From positions 1,736,001 through 1,800,000 of the forward strand of contig CAXXEH010000003.1 of the NCBI GenBank assembly GCA_963677935.2: a stretch of 64,000 nucleotides of DNA, in the 5' to 3' direction. The stretch comes from JAAFHB01 sp963677935. Its GTDB lineage: Bacteria > Bacteroidota > Bacteroidia > Bacteroidales > Prolixibacteraceae. Position numbers and translations under genes: made by a program. The notes below the pieces were generated by a model that saw only the letters and a program-made list of their open reading frames with translations, had not been told where the DNA came from and made no database searches. Position 1 is the first letter of the stretch. Every line of letters begins with the position of its first letter. Positions 9,320 through 18,299 of the stretch are shown in pieces.

Positions 9320-9637
9320 CTACAAAAGTGCATCAATTTTTGATGCAAGAATGGTTTTTGGAACAGCACCAACCTGTTTATCGGCAACTTCACCATTTTT
9401 AAAGAATAGAATTGTAGGAATATTACGAATTCCAAATTTTGCAGCGGTTCCGGGATTGGTATCAACATCCATTTTTGCCACAACGGCTTTCCCTTCATAA
9501 TCAACTGAAAGCTCTGCAACAAGCGGTCCAATCATCCTGCATGGTCCACACCATTCTGCCCAAAAATCGACTAAAACAGGTTTTGTAGATTGAAGAACCA
9601 CCTCATCAAAATTTGAATCTGTTACCTCTATTGACAT
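9320..9637 (-). CDS. trxA: Thioredoxin
   Basis: A 105-aa cytosolic thiol-disulfide reductant. The redox site WCGPC lies within VDFWAEWCGPCRMIGP and the cis-proline in NIPTILFF, both textbook positions; length and fold are those of classical thioredoxin. It lies immediately downstream of dnaE, separated by 58 bp that carry a possible promoter of its own (9684-9691). The convergent terminator at 9263-9299 closes the unit. Confidence 0.97.
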   Translation of the reverse strand: MSIEVTDSNFDEVVLQSTKPVLVDFWAEWCGPCRMIGPLVAELSVDYEGKAVVAKMDVDTNPGTAAKFGIRNIPTILFFKNGEVADKQVGAVPKTILASKIDALL

Positions 9638-9683
9638 GATAAAATATTTTAAATTATTAAAAAAGTCAGAAAATTTTAATCTG

Positions 9684-9691
9684 CAAATTTA
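9684..9691 (-). promoter_or_regulatory. Putative -7 element for trxA
   Basis: TAAATTTG on the minus strand fits TAnnTTTG and sits just after the dnaE stop, about 47 bp upstream of the trxA ATG. Confidence 0.45.
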
Positions 9692-9695
9692 GAAA

Positions 9696-12600
9696 TTAAT
9701 TTATTGTAAAAACGATATCTGGATTTTTTTGTAGAAATGTCTTCAGTTCTCCCGATAAGCCAATGCGTCGTGTTCTGGAGAACAGGTTGAGTTTAATGTT
9801 GGTGGATTGATCAAAAACTGAGAATTTTATCAGTGTTTTTCCGGGTGACTGGGCAAGCTTCAAATCCAGTTCTTCGACAAAATCGGCTGTTAAAAATTCA
9901 GCAGCTACGGCAATGCGCAAACTTTCGGCTTTTTCAGCCAGCTCCTGAAGCAATTCAATTTTGCTTGCTTTAAATTCCAGCTGATCTCCACCCTGCCATT
10001 TCACCGCCACTTTTCCGCGGATCAGCAAAAACAACCCTTTTTTACAGTAATTTCCAAAATTCACAAAATCATTTCCAAAAAACATAATTTTATAGGAATC
10101 AGAATAGTCAGTCAATGTTAACGACGAGAACGGTTTTCCGTTTTTTGTGAATCCTTCCTGTGTTTCGGTAACGATACCGGCAAAAGCGAGATCCCTGTTT
10201 TTGAGTGTTTCTATTTCGCTGTTAAGGTTGGCCAGATTGATTTCTTTGGTGCAAAAACTATTGATTTCCAATGCATAATCGTCCAGTGGATGTGAGGAAA
10301 GATAGATCCCGATCAGATTTTTCTCTTTCTCGAGTGCCACAATCTTAGGCCACTCAGGTATACTTGGGACAGTTGGCAATTTAACCTCTATTGTCTGAAG
10401 TTCTCCGAAAAGTGAGGCCATGGACGACTGTCGCTCGCCTTGAATCCTGTTTCCATATTTGATCAGCATTTCAATAAAAGTTCCTCCATCGCCTGAATCA
10501 CCAAAATATTGTGCCCTGTGCACATTTTCAAAACTATCGAAGGCGCCAGCCATCGCAAGAGCTTCGAGATTTTTCTTGTTAATTGTCTGCAGATTAACCC
10601 GCTCTACAAAGTTATAAATCGATTTGAAATCTCCATTGGTATCTCGCTCTTTGATGATATCGGAAACGGCTCCGGCCCCGACTCCTTTTATTGCCGATAA
10701 TCCAAACCGTAGTCCGCCACTTTTGTTGATAAAAAAATTGGCACGTGATTCGTTAACGTCGGGTCCCATAACGGCTAAACCCATGTGTTTGCTCTCATCC
10801 ATGAAGATAGAGATCTTATCAGCGCTGGTAAGATTACAACTTAATACCGCGGCCATAAACTCTGATGGAAAATTAGCTTTCAAATATCCGGTTTGATAGG
10901 CAATATAGGCATAACAGACAGAATGGGATTTGTTAAAAGCATATGAAGCAAAAGCTTCCCAATCTTTCCATATTTTATCAATCAGATTATCTGCTGTTTT
11001 ACTAACGGTTTTGCATCCTTCCATAAATTCAGGATTATTTTTGCACCCGGCAATGAACTTTGCTTCCAGTTTTTCCATCAACTGTTTGTCTTTCTTTCCC
11101 ATCGCCTTACGAAGGGAGTCGGACTCACCCCTGGTAAACTGACCCAATGCACGTGATAAAAGCATCACCTGTTCCTGATAAACGGTAATACCATAAGTAT
11201 CAGATAAGAAATGCTCCATAATCGGATGATCATATACGATCTCTTCCCTTCCCATTTTCCGGTTTACATATTTGGGGATGTACTCCATCGGACCGGGTCG
11301 GTAAAGAGCATTCATTGCCACAAGGTCTTCAAAACGGCTTGGCTGAAGTAGTTTCAACCATTTCTTCATCCCCGGTGATTCGAACTGAAAGATAGCAGTT
11401 GTATTGCCATTACTGAAAAGTTCAAAAGTGATAGGATCATCGAAAGGAATTTTGTCAATGTCGAGGTCAATTCTTTTTGAAAGATGAATATTTTCCAGGC
11501 ACTCTTTTATGATGGAGAGGGTTTTCAATCCAAGAAAGTCCATCTTTAGAAGTCCGATTGCCTCAACATAATGGCCGTCATACTGGGTCGTAAGGAGATC
11601 CTCATCTTTGGTTGGCATTAACGGGATATGATTCTCTAGTTTATCCCTGCCAATCAGTATTCCACAGGCGTGCACCCCAAATTGACGGATGCATCCTTCC
11701 AATGTTTCTGCGAATTTTAATGTTCTAACGATTAATGGATTGCTTGATTTTTTCTCTGCTTCGAGTAACGGGTTTTCGCTATAAGCCTTCTTTAGGGTAA
11801 TCTTAGGAGTGTCAGGAACCATTTTAGCGAGACGGTCAGCCTCGGAAAGGGGAAGTTTTAAAACCCGAGAAACATCCCTGATGGCCATCTTTGCAGCCAT
11901 CGTGCCAAAGGTGCAGATATGTGCCACATTTTCCCTGCTATATTTATTCTTTACCCAGTCTAACACCTTCTGACGCCCGTCATCATCAAAATCAATATCA
12001 ATATCTGGCATTGAAACCCTGTCCGGATTAAGAAAACGTTCAAAAAGGAGATCGTGCTTTATTGGATCAACATTGGTAATTCCGGTTGCATAAGCCACTA
12101 CTGATCCTGCAGCCGAACCACGCCCCGGTCCAACAATAACATGCATCTTGCGTGCAGCAGCAATAAAATCCTGCACAATAAGAAAATAGCCAGGAAATCC
12201 CATCATTTTTATCGTGTCGAGCTCGAATTCAATCCGCTCTTTTACCTCAACAGGAAGTTCCTCTCCATAGCGACTTACCGCACCCTGATAAACCAGGTAA
12301 CTCAAATAATCGGATTCAAATTTAACCCTTAAAGCATAATCATAGCTCTCTGGTTTTTTTTGGGCATTCTTAAATTCTTCGAGCAGATCGTCGTTTGAAA
12401 AACGTTTCCGGTATTGATCCATTGTTCCAAAACTTTCAGGAATAGGAAATTCAGGCATGATTGGATCAGAATTCAATTCGTATGATTCAATCTTTTCAGC
12501 AATTTCCTGAGTATTTGCAAGTGCTTCAGGCATATCCTGAAATAATTGATTCATCTCCTCAGTGGTTTTAAACCACTCCTGCTTGGTATATCGCATCCTT

Positions 12601-13334
12601 GAGGGATCGTCAAGGTCTTTTCCCGTATTCAGGCAGATAAGAAGATCATGCGCATCGGCATCTTCGTCATCGATAAAGTGACTGTCGTTGGTGGCAATTA
12701 CTTTCACCCCAAATTTCTCACCCAAACGTATAAGCTCTTTATTTACGATTACCTGACTCTCGTATACATCTGTGGGAAGATCGGGATCGGTAGTCTTATG
12801 ACGTTGAATCTCAAGGTAGAAATCATCTTTAAAAATACTCTTAAACCATTTTATTGCTTCTTCTGCACCTGGAAGATCACCTTTTAGAATACACTGGGGA
12901 ATCTCGCCTCCAATACAGGCCGACGAAACAATTAAACCTTCACTGTGCTTTTCGAGCAAGTTTTTGTCTATACGCGGTTTGTAATAGAATCCCTCAGTAT
13001 TGGCTACGGTAACTAATTTCAACAGATTACGGTATCCCTTTTCATTTTTGGCCAGTAAAATCAGATGGTCACCCGATCGGTCTTCCTTTTCACTTTTATC
13101 CTTGAATTCGATACCTCGGGAGGCCACATAGGTTTCCACACCGAGAATAGGTTTAATGTCGATTTTTTTACACGTTTCATGGAAATCCTTGATACCAAAC
13201 ATATTACCATGATCGGTCAGGGCAAGGGCGGTCATACCGTCCTTTTTTGCCTTTTTAACCAGATCGGCAACAGCTGCAGCACCATCGAGGATTGAATATT
13301 GACTGTGAACATGAAGATGGGTAAACGATACCAT
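9696..13334 (-). CDS. dnaE: DNA polymerase III subunit alpha
   Basis: The replicative polymerase, 1212 aa. The N-terminal PHP domain begins with FTHLHVHSQYSILDG and includes ALTDHGNMFG. The palm has VGPGRGSAAGS (about residue 400) and the catalytic aspartates in PDIDIDFDDD (about residue 440). The fingers/beta-binding region continues to about 900, and an OB-fold (ending LTLTDYSDSYKIMFFG) lies near 970-1050. The start ATG directly precedes the PHP motif as in relatives. Intact PHP histidines leave open a residual phosphoesterase or proofreading role. trxA follows on the same strand. Confidence 0.98.
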   Translation of the reverse strand: MVSFTHLHVHSQYSILDGAAAVADLVKKAKKDGMTALALTDHGNMFGIKDFHETCKKIDIKPILGVETYVASRGIEFKDKSEKEDRSGDHLILLAKNEKGYRNLLKLVTVANTEGFYYKPRIDKNLLEKHSEGLIVSSACIGGEIPQCILKGDLPGAEEAIKWFKSIFKDDFYLEIQRHKTTDPDLPTDVYESQVIVNKELIRLGEKFGVKVIATNDSHFIDDEDADAHDLLICLNTGKDLDDPSRMRYTKQEWFKTTEEMNQLFQDMPEALANTQEIAEKIESYELNSDPIMPEFPIPESFGTMDQYRKRFSNDDLLEEFKNAQKKPESYDYALRVKFESDYLSYLVYQGAVSRYGEELPVEVKERIEFELDTIKMMGFPGYFLIVQDFIAAARKMHVIVGPGRGSAAGSVVAYATGITNVDPIKHDLLFERFLNPDRVSMPDIDIDFDDDGRQKVLDWVKNKYSRENVAHICTFGTMAAKMAIRDVSRVLKLPLSEADRLAKMVPDTPKITLKKAYSENPLLEAEKKSSNPLIVRTLKFAETLEGCIRQFGVHACGILIGRDKLENHIPLMPTKDEDLLTTQYDGHYVEAIGLLKMDFLGLKTLSIIKECLENIHLSKRIDLDIDKIPFDDPITFELFSNGNTTAIFQFESPGMKKWLKLLQPSRFEDLVAMNALYRPGPMEYIPKYVNRKMGREEIVYDHPIMEHFLSDTYGITVYQEQVMLLSRALGQFTRGESDSLRKAMGKKDKQLMEKLEAKFIAGCKNNPEFMEGCKTVSKTADNLIDKIWKDWEAFASYAFNKSHSVCYAYIAYQTGYLKANFPSEFMAAVLSCNLTSADKISIFMDESKHMGLAVMGPDVNESRANFFINKSGGLRFGLSAIKGVGAGAVSDIIKERDTNGDFKSIYNFVERVNLQTINKKNLEALAMAGAFDSFENVHRAQYFGDSGDGGTFIEMLIKYGNRIQGERQSSMASLFGELQTIEVKLPTVPSIPEWPKIVALEKEKNLIGIYLSSHPLDDYALEINSFCTKEINLANLNSEIETLKNRDLAFAGIVTETQEGFTKNGKPFSSLTLTDYSDSYKIMFFGNDFVNFGNYCKKGLFLLIRGKVAVKWQGGDQLEFKASKIELLQELAEKAESLRIAVAAEFLTADFVEELDLKLAQSPGKTLIKFSVFDQSTNIKLNLFSRTRRIGLSGELKTFLQKNPDIVFTIN

Positions 13335-13682
13335 AGTTATAACCTTTTGAATGTTTGGGAATGTTCATTCCCGAATGTGCATTTAGTCGCACGGTTAAAA
13401 TTAGACAATTTAAACCGAATCCATTCCTGTGTTGATAACTATTCGTCAGGATATTGTAATCATTTGAAACGCAAAATAATATTAGTAATTCAGTTTGGTT
13501 AAAAATTTCAGACAGATGATGATATCAATAATAAACAAAGGATAAAATAAAAGAAGGAGGTCAGATTGGCCTCCTTCTTTCTTTATGCTGGCTTCACCAT
13601 ACCGGGTTAATTGGAACGATGAAAATGAATAATTGTCATTTGAGAATCACTCTTTCCGATTCTTTATCTTAAATTATGAAGT
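13335..13682. other. Intergenic region upstream of dnaE
   Basis: 348 bp between the dnaE start and the 3' end of the lipoprotein gene. Apart from the hairpin at 13550-13580 I see no gene or clear promoter match. Short reading frames here lack coding character. Confidence 0.5.
13550..13580 (-). terminator. Terminator of the lipoprotein gene at 13683
   Basis: AAAGAAGGAGG and CCTCCTTCTTT form a perfect 11-bp stem with a 9-nt loop. On the minus strand it is followed by a T-rich run, placing it about 100 bp after the lipoprotein stop. Confidence 0.75.
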
Positions 13683-14375
13683 TTAAAGCGAAATATCCCT
13701 TGTTGCAGCACTTTGAGCCTGAAGATATTCATAGCTTGAGCTGGATTCGAATAAGTAGCCGTCTAATTCAAAAGTATAAACCCCTGAACCATTTGTAGTA
13801 ACTGCTGACAATAAAAATCCGAATCTCAGACTGGTTTTTAAAGGAGAAGATGCATCAACAAATGCCGGTTGAGTATAAAGTGAAGTTCCATTCAAGATTT
13901 TTATCTGGTAAGCATTTGTATTGGCTATGGCATTCCAGGAGAGATAGATGGAATCACCATTTGCATTCTTGGCCAATCCGGTAATTACAGCAGGCTGAAG
14001 AGTTGCAGCAGTTAACGAATTTGTATAGGTTAATTGTGTCGCGTCACTAAAAGTAACAACATAGGTATAAGTCCCGATATTCGGGATAGTTGTTGAATAA
14101 TCAGTCTCTGCGGGTTTGTTATAAAAGGAAATACCATCATTGTCATAATCGGTCAATTGCATCGTTGTTCCACCCGGCGATGTAACAGTGACTTTATCCA
14201 TTATGTTGTAAGAGAACACGGAATGTACAACTGCATAAACTGTTACACCCTGAGCATTGACCTTTGACTTGATAAAAGCATCCGCAGATGCCACATTCGT
14301 TACCGTTCCTTTTTCGCAACCAGTTAAACCCACTAAAATGACAGATACGAGGAGTAATACTTGAAATTTTTTCAT
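13683..14375 (-). CDS. Putative lipoprotein with immunoglobulin/FN3-like repeats
   Basis: 230 aa. The signal peptide MKKFQVLLLVSVILVGLTGC ends in a clear lipobox (LTGC), so the mature protein is probably anchored in the envelope. The remainder is Ser/Thr-rich and beta-strand prone, with two domain-like halves: a first with FSYNIMDKVTVTSPGG and GTYTYVVTFSD, and a second with LSWNAIANTNAYQIKI, which resembles a fibronectin type III strand pattern. I recognise no enzyme motif. A terminator follows at 13550-13580. Function unknown; surface binding or a structural role are possibilities only. Confidence 0.75.
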   Translation of the reverse strand: MKKFQVLLLVSVILVGLTGCEKGTVTNVASADAFIKSKVNAQGVTVYAVVHSVFSYNIMDKVTVTSPGGTTMQLTDYDNDGISFYNKPAETDYSTTIPNIGTYTYVVTFSDATQLTYTNSLTAATLQPAVITGLAKNANGDSIYLSWNAIANTNAYQIKILNGTSLYTQPAFVDASSPLKTSLRFGFLLSAVTTNGSGVYTFELDGYLFESSSSYEYLQAQSAATRDISL

Positions 14376-14732
14376 TTTTATATATTTAATAATTGTTAAT
14401 TTTAAATTAATACCGTTTTACCATAAAACTTACCCTACCAGAAATGACAAGCAAAACTAACCAATAATTTTCATTAACCTTATTTCGAAGGAGAGTATTC
14501 AATAAAAACCAGATGTTCGTCCAACGAAAACGGTTGCGTTCGTTGGGCAAAATATCACAAATTACTCTTAGTGTGTCATTTATGATATTTTCCGAAAAGG
14601 GGTAAAAATTTCGGCTCATTTTAGCTTATTTTGAATGTGTTATAAGGAAAATAACTCTGGTTGTTTTTTATCCCGATTAATATCGTATCTTTGCCCCTCA
14701 ATTTTAAAACAAAAATTTTAACGTAAAACGTT
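14376..14732. other. Intergenic region upstream of rpsP
   Basis: 357 bp between divergent genes. It holds the rpsP promoter near 14661-14693. A 70-codon minus-strand reading frame (14407-14619) has no recognisable family, no signal sequence and unfavourable composition, and I do not call it. Confidence 0.5.
14661..14693 (+). promoter_or_regulatory. Putative rpsP promoter
   Basis: TTG at 14661 is followed after 22 nt by TATCTTTG (14686-14693), an exact TAnnTTTG. The rpsP ATG is 40 bp further on. Confidence 0.6.
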
Positions 14733-15287
14733 ATGTCAGTAAAGATTCGTTTGGCAAGGCATGGCCGTAAACAACATGCTTATTACCACATTGTGGTAGC
14801 AAATAGCAGGTCACCACGAGATGGTAGGTTTATTGAGAGGATTGGTTCATACAATCCGAATACTAATCCTGCCACGATCGATCTTGACTTTGACAAAGCC
14901 ATTTCATGGCTGAACAATGGCGCACAGCCAACCGATACTTGTCGTACAATTTTGTCGCACAAGGGGGTAATGATGAAAAAACACCTTCTTGAAGGGGTGA
15001 AAAAAGGAGCTTTTGATCTTGCCGAAGCTGAGAACAGGTTCGATGCATGGATGAAAGAAAAAGAGAATGCAATTCAGGCCAAAAAAGATGGACTTGTAGC
15101 TGGTTTCAACGAAGAGATGAAAAAACGTCTTAAAGCTGAATCGAAGGTTAACGAGGCACGTCTGGTCGAAATTGCCAAGAAAAACGCTGCATTTGCAGCT
15201 GCTGCTGCCGCTGCTGCAAAGCCAGCACAGGAGGCTGTTGCTGAAACACCTGAGGTTGAAACAACAGAATCAACCGAAGAAGCATAA
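14733..15287 (+). CDS. rpsP: 30S ribosomal protein S16
   Basis: A small-subunit assembly protein. The S16 core occupies about the first 80 residues: VKIRLARHGRKQHAYYHIVVA, SPRDGRFIERIGSYNPN and the W-containing DFDKAISWLNNGAQPTDT. The protein is 184 aa, twice the length of the E. coli protein, because of a Lys/Ala/Glu-rich tail with a run of alanines ending in ETPEVETTESTEEA. Such tails are usual in Bacteroidota S16. It is expressed from its own promoter and followed by a strong hairpin (15328-15360) before rimM, so the two ribosome genes may be separate transcripts. Confidence 0.98.
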   Translation: MSVKIRLARHGRKQHAYYHIVVANSRSPRDGRFIERIGSYNPNTNPATIDLDFDKAISWLNNGAQPTDTCRTILSHKGVMMKKHLLEGVKKGAFDLAEAENRFDAWMKEKENAIQAKKDGLVAGFNEEMKKRLKAESKVNEARLVEIAKKNAAFAAAAAAAAKPAQEAVAETPEVETTESTEEA

Positions 15288-15327
15288 GAACGGAAACGTT
15301 TTTTGCATTTTTAAACAATGAAATTAT

Positions 15328-15360
15328 AAAGGGCGATGGTTAATACAACCATCGCCCTTT
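15328..15360 (+). terminator. Terminator between rpsP and rimM
   Basis: A perfect 14-bp stem (AAAGGGCGATGGTT / AACCATCGCCCTTT) with a 5-nt loop runs into a T tract ending at 15362. Confidence 0.88.
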
Positions 15361-15363
15361 TTA

Positions 15364-15371
15364 TACCTTTG
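15364..15371 (+). promoter_or_regulatory. Putative -7 element for rimM, implying a very short leader
   Basis: TACCTTTG matches TAnnTTTG exactly and ends only 8 nt before the rimM ATG (15380). Transcription would then start within a few bases of the start codon. The element directly abuts the T run of the rpsP terminator. Confidence 0.5.
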
Positions 15372-15379
15372 CATTTGTT

Positions 15380-15919
15380 ATGGAACAGCTAAATATAGGT
15401 AATTATGTGGAGGTTGGATACATACAGAAACCTCACGGTCTAAAGGGAGAACTCTTGCTGATATTTGATCAGGAACCTGAAGAATCCATTGAAGAGATTG
15501 AATATTTGTTTGTTGAAGTGGATGGTGGATTGGTTCCATTCTATATTGAGGATGATGGGTTGCGTTTCAGAAGCGACAAGAGTGCGATTTGCTCCCTTCG
15601 TTTGGTCGATTCATTGACCCGGGCTAAAGAGTTGGTGGGATGCAAAGTATATGTTCCCGAACATGAAATCACCGACTCCGAGGATCCTGGAGTCGCCTCC
15701 TACCTCATCGGAATGAAAGCTTATGATGAAAAATTCGGGGAGATTGGTTTGATCACCCGCGTGGATGATTTTTCGGGGAATTATGTGATCACTGTCGATC
15801 ATCCCCGTGCTGAAATAATGATACCCTTTTCAGATGAAGTAATTACATCCATCGATGAACAAACGAGGGAGATCTTCCTTAAATGCCCTGATGGATTAAT
15901 CGAAATATATCTCGAATAA
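15380..15919 (+). CDS. rimM: Ribosome maturation factor RimM
   Basis: RimM binds S19 and helps mature the 30S head. The 179-aa protein has the RimM barrel (VGYIQKPHGLKGELLL at the start, with the conserved HGLKG), a middle segment ending in LVGCKVYVPE, and the PRC-barrel second half (LIGMKAYDEKFGEIGLITRV, then IMIPF and GLIEIYLE at the very end). It lies downstream of rpsP, a pairing found in most bacteria although trmD and rplS do not follow here. A -7 element only 8 bp upstream of the ATG suggests a near-leaderless mRNA. Confidence 0.96.
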   Translation: MEQLNIGNYVEVGYIQKPHGLKGELLLIFDQEPEESIEEIEYLFVEVDGGLVPFYIEDDGLRFRSDKSAICSLRLVDSLTRAKELVGCKVYVPEHEITDSEDPGVASYLIGMKAYDEKFGEIGLITRVDDFSGNYVITVDHPRAEIMIPFSDEVITSIDEQTREIFLKCPDGLIEIYLE

Positions 15920-15991
15920 AAATTTCAATGATGATGCAACTTGTTCTCTTTTTATGCGTCATTTATCTAGTATAATTTAATTTTTAAAAAT

Positions 15992-16699
15992 ATGAAAGCA
16001 GGATTTATTAAATTAGTCATTTTACTGGTCTTCGCAGGAACGCAGTTGGTTGTGGCACAGACAAGCCAAAAAAGAGATGTTTCAGCATTTACTGAAATTT
16101 CCCTAAAGATTGGTGCAAACGTTCATCTGAAACAGGGAAATACCCAATCAGTTGAAGTAAAAGGAGATGAATCAACACTTGCAAAATTAATTACAGAGGT
16201 GAATAACAGGGCATTAGTAATAAAATATCCTTCAGATACCTGGTTCAGCAAATGGAATCCAGGTCATGTTGACATATATGTTACCATGCCCCAGATTGAT
16301 GGCCTGACCATTTCAGGGTCAGGATCAATTGTCTCTGATGATCAAATTGAATCGCGTATTCTGAACCTCATACTCAGTGGAAGCGGTGATATTAAGCTGA
16401 CAGATCTCAATGCTGAAAAGGTCACAGCAACACTTTCAGGATCAGGAAATGTTCAACTTTCAGGCAAAAAGAAAACTGCTGAATTTAAAGCAACAATCTC
16501 AGGCTCAGGCAATGTAAAGGCAATCGATTTTCCGGCATTGAATGTTGATGTAAAAATTTCAGGATCAGGAAATTGTTGGGTAAATTCAGAAAAAAATCTG
16601 GTAGCCAGACTGGCAGGTTCAGGCAATATCATCTATCGGGGGGACCCACTAGTCGATTCCAGTATTGTAGGATCGGGTAATGTGAAGAAGGAAAAGTAA
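15992..16699 (+). CDS. DUF2807 (head-GIN domain) secreted protein
   Basis: 235 aa with an N-terminal signal peptide (MKAGFIKLVILLVFAGTQLV, cleavage likely after VAQ). The mature part starts with the DUF2807 motif VSAFTEISLKIGANVHLKQG and then forms a beta-helix-like array in which the tetrapeptide-like unit SGSG(N/S/D) recurs about six times: ISGSGS, LSGSGD, LSGSGN, ISGSGN, ISGSGN, LAGSGN, VGSGN. This is the putative autotransporter-adhesin head fold, common in Bacteroidota; its function is not established. Its stop abuts the stop of the convergent tsaC-like gene with no spacer. Confidence 0.88.
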   Translation: MKAGFIKLVILLVFAGTQLVVAQTSQKRDVSAFTEISLKIGANVHLKQGNTQSVEVKGDESTLAKLITEVNNRALVIKYPSDTWFSKWNPGHVDIYVTMPQIDGLTISGSGSIVSDDQIESRILNLILSGSGDIKLTDLNAEKVTATLSGSGNVQLSGKKKTAEFKATISGSGNVKAIDFPALNVDVKISGSGNCWVNSEKNLVARLAGSGNIIYRGDPLVDSSIVGSGNVKKEK

Positions 16700-17275
16700 T
16701 TACTTTCTGATAATCTCGATCTGACCTCCGATACCAAGTTTTATAATCCCAGATGGAATCGATCTGGAATGATCGTCCTGGCGATATCCAACAATATAGT
16801 CTACCGATTTTTTAATTTCGTCGGCGATGTCACCAAAATTTTGAGGTGATTTTTGACCGCTAATATTGGCAGAAGTCGAAACGATGGGTTTTCTGAATCT
16901 TTGAATCAGTTGTTGCGTGAATGGTTCACTGGTTATGCGGATTCCAATACTTCCATCTTTTGCCAATAAATTAGCTGCCAGATTCTTAGCTCCAGGATAA
17001 ATGATCGTAAGCGGATTATCGGCAACCTCTATCAAATCCCATGCAATTTCGGGTACTTCAATAATATAGGAGTTTAGTAAATTGGGATTTTCCATCAGAA
17101 CGAGCATGCTTTTAGTGTCCTCGCGTTGCTTGATCTCATAGATGCGCTTTACTGCCAAAGGGTTTGTAGCATCGCAACCCAGTCCCCAAATGGTATCTGT
17201 CGGATACAGGATAATCCCGCCTGAACGAAGAACCTCAACTCCTTTAACGATATCGTCGGTAAAACTGGTATTCAT
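16700..17275 (-). CDS. tsaC: L-threonylcarbamoyladenylate synthase (TsaC/Sua5/YrdC family)
   Basis: Makes threonylcarbamoyl-AMP from threonine, bicarbonate and ATP for the t6A37 modification of tRNAs that read ANN codons. At 191 aa it is the short TsaC form without the extra Sua5 domain. Motifs: GGIILYPTDTIWGLGCDA at the start, IKQRE(D), PLTIIYPG, and STSANISGQKSP with the KxR/SxN nucleotide-binding residues. It overlaps the glycosyltransferase stop/start by one base, so the pair is probably cotranscribed. Confidence 0.95.
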   Translation of the reverse strand: MNTSFTDDIVKGVEVLRSGGIILYPTDTIWGLGCDATNPLAVKRIYEIKQREDTKSMLVLMENPNLLNSYIIEVPEIAWDLIEVADNPLTIIYPGAKNLAANLLAKDGSIGIRITSEPFTQQLIQRFRKPIVSTSANISGQKSPQNFGDIADEIKKSVDYIVGYRQDDHSRSIPSGIIKLGIGGQIEIIRK

Positions 17276-18159
17276 TATTTTTTGTATTCAATAAAATGTT
17301 TATTCTCGAACGGACGGTATTTGAAAATCTTTTCAAACCAGTACAAAACAAAATACCGGCCATTAAATTTCTTTATTTTCGGAGATAACCGGGGATGCCA
17401 GTTCAGTGAATTAATCCTCGCCTGCATCACTTCGGGATGAGTATCACCGAAAAATTCCAGGCTGTCTATCCCATCTTCATATTTGAACTCTTCAGACTCC
17501 TGTTCTATCGTTTTGATGTGTTTCGAATTAACCGCCCAGTATTGTTTCGATCCATCGAGTTTATCTTTCATTAGTTTAGGTGGTCTGACCCAGCCATAAT
17601 GGTACATTGTTGCATCAATAAATACACCGGTCAGTTTTTTGGCATCCTTCCACCTAAAACCCTGAGCATCATTCCACGACCTGATCCCTTTATTGTTTTT
17701 TACGATACGGATTTCACTTCTGTACCAACGCCTCGAATCGGCATAATAGTCATAAGTTCCATAAAAGTGTTTGTAGTGCATGATCAGTCCGTCAACCTCC
17801 TTAACATTGAGGTATTTCTCCATAGCATGTTCTATTTCGGGCAAATATTTTTCATGGATAATTTCATCTCCCTGGATATAAAAGCACCAGTCGTATTCTT
17901 CAGGGATGGCATCAAAAGCTTTATTGGTCTCAGAGGCAAGAACTCTTCCCCGTTCGCGAAGTGTCGGATCCCAAATCGTGTCTATGATCTCAATTTTACT
18001 GGAATCAATCGACTCAATCAACTCCCTGGTACCATCATTGCAATCGCCAACTGCTACAATAAATTTGTCGCATACAGGTAAGATAGACAGAATTGCCTCG
18101 ACAACAGGGTAATCGAACTTTACTGCGTTTTTTACAAAACTAAAACCGCAAACTTTCAC
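17275..18159 (-). CDS. Family 2-like glycosyltransferase
   Basis: A 294-aa GT-A-type protein. It begins with MKVCGFSFVKNA and has the GT2-like nucleotide-sugar stretch (DKFIVAVGDCNDGTRELI). The metal-binding site is replaced by DWCFYIQGDEI, where GDE stands in for DxD. The C-terminal half is rich in Trp/Tyr (RRWYRSEIRIVKN, YHYGWVRPP), a pattern of the subgroup annotated as glycosyltransferases with the invariant Y-H-Y/W segment. The sugar donor and acceptor are unknown; cell-surface polysaccharide or glycoprotein synthesis is plausible. It lies just upstream of tsaC. Confidence 0.82.
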   Translation of the reverse strand: MKVCGFSFVKNAVKFDYPVVEAILSILPVCDKFIVAVGDCNDGTRELIESIDSSKIEIIDTIWDPTLRERGRVLASETNKAFDAIPEEYDWCFYIQGDEIIHEKYLPEIEHAMEKYLNVKEVDGLIMHYKHFYGTYDYYADSRRWYRSEIRIVKNNKGIRSWNDAQGFRWKDAKKLTGVFIDATMYHYGWVRPPKLMKDKLDGSKQYWAVNSKHIKTIEQESEEFKYEDGIDSLEFFGDTHPEVMQARINSLNWHPRLSPKIKKFNGRYFVLYWFEKIFKYRPFENKHFIEYKK

Positions 18160-18299
18160 ACGTATAAATTTTAATTAACTCACTAATATTTAAACTCTTG
18201 ATCCGTGTGGAACCCTCATTGATTGATACATCTTCTTTCGTGAATGCAGGTTCATGAGGGCTTCATTCTTTTTTGTATATCCCTGGATTGCAGGATGGT

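Noticed and set aside
14407..14619. 70-codon minus-strand frame upstream of rpsP
   Set aside because: No family motif, no signal peptide, aromatic/basic composition typical of chance frames in AT-rich DNA.
18190..18270. CCCTCAT...ATGAGGG pairing downstream of lysA as terminator or riboswitch
   Set aside because: A 7-bp stem with a loop of about 35 nt and no T run on the lysA strand; no known lysine-riboswitch features.
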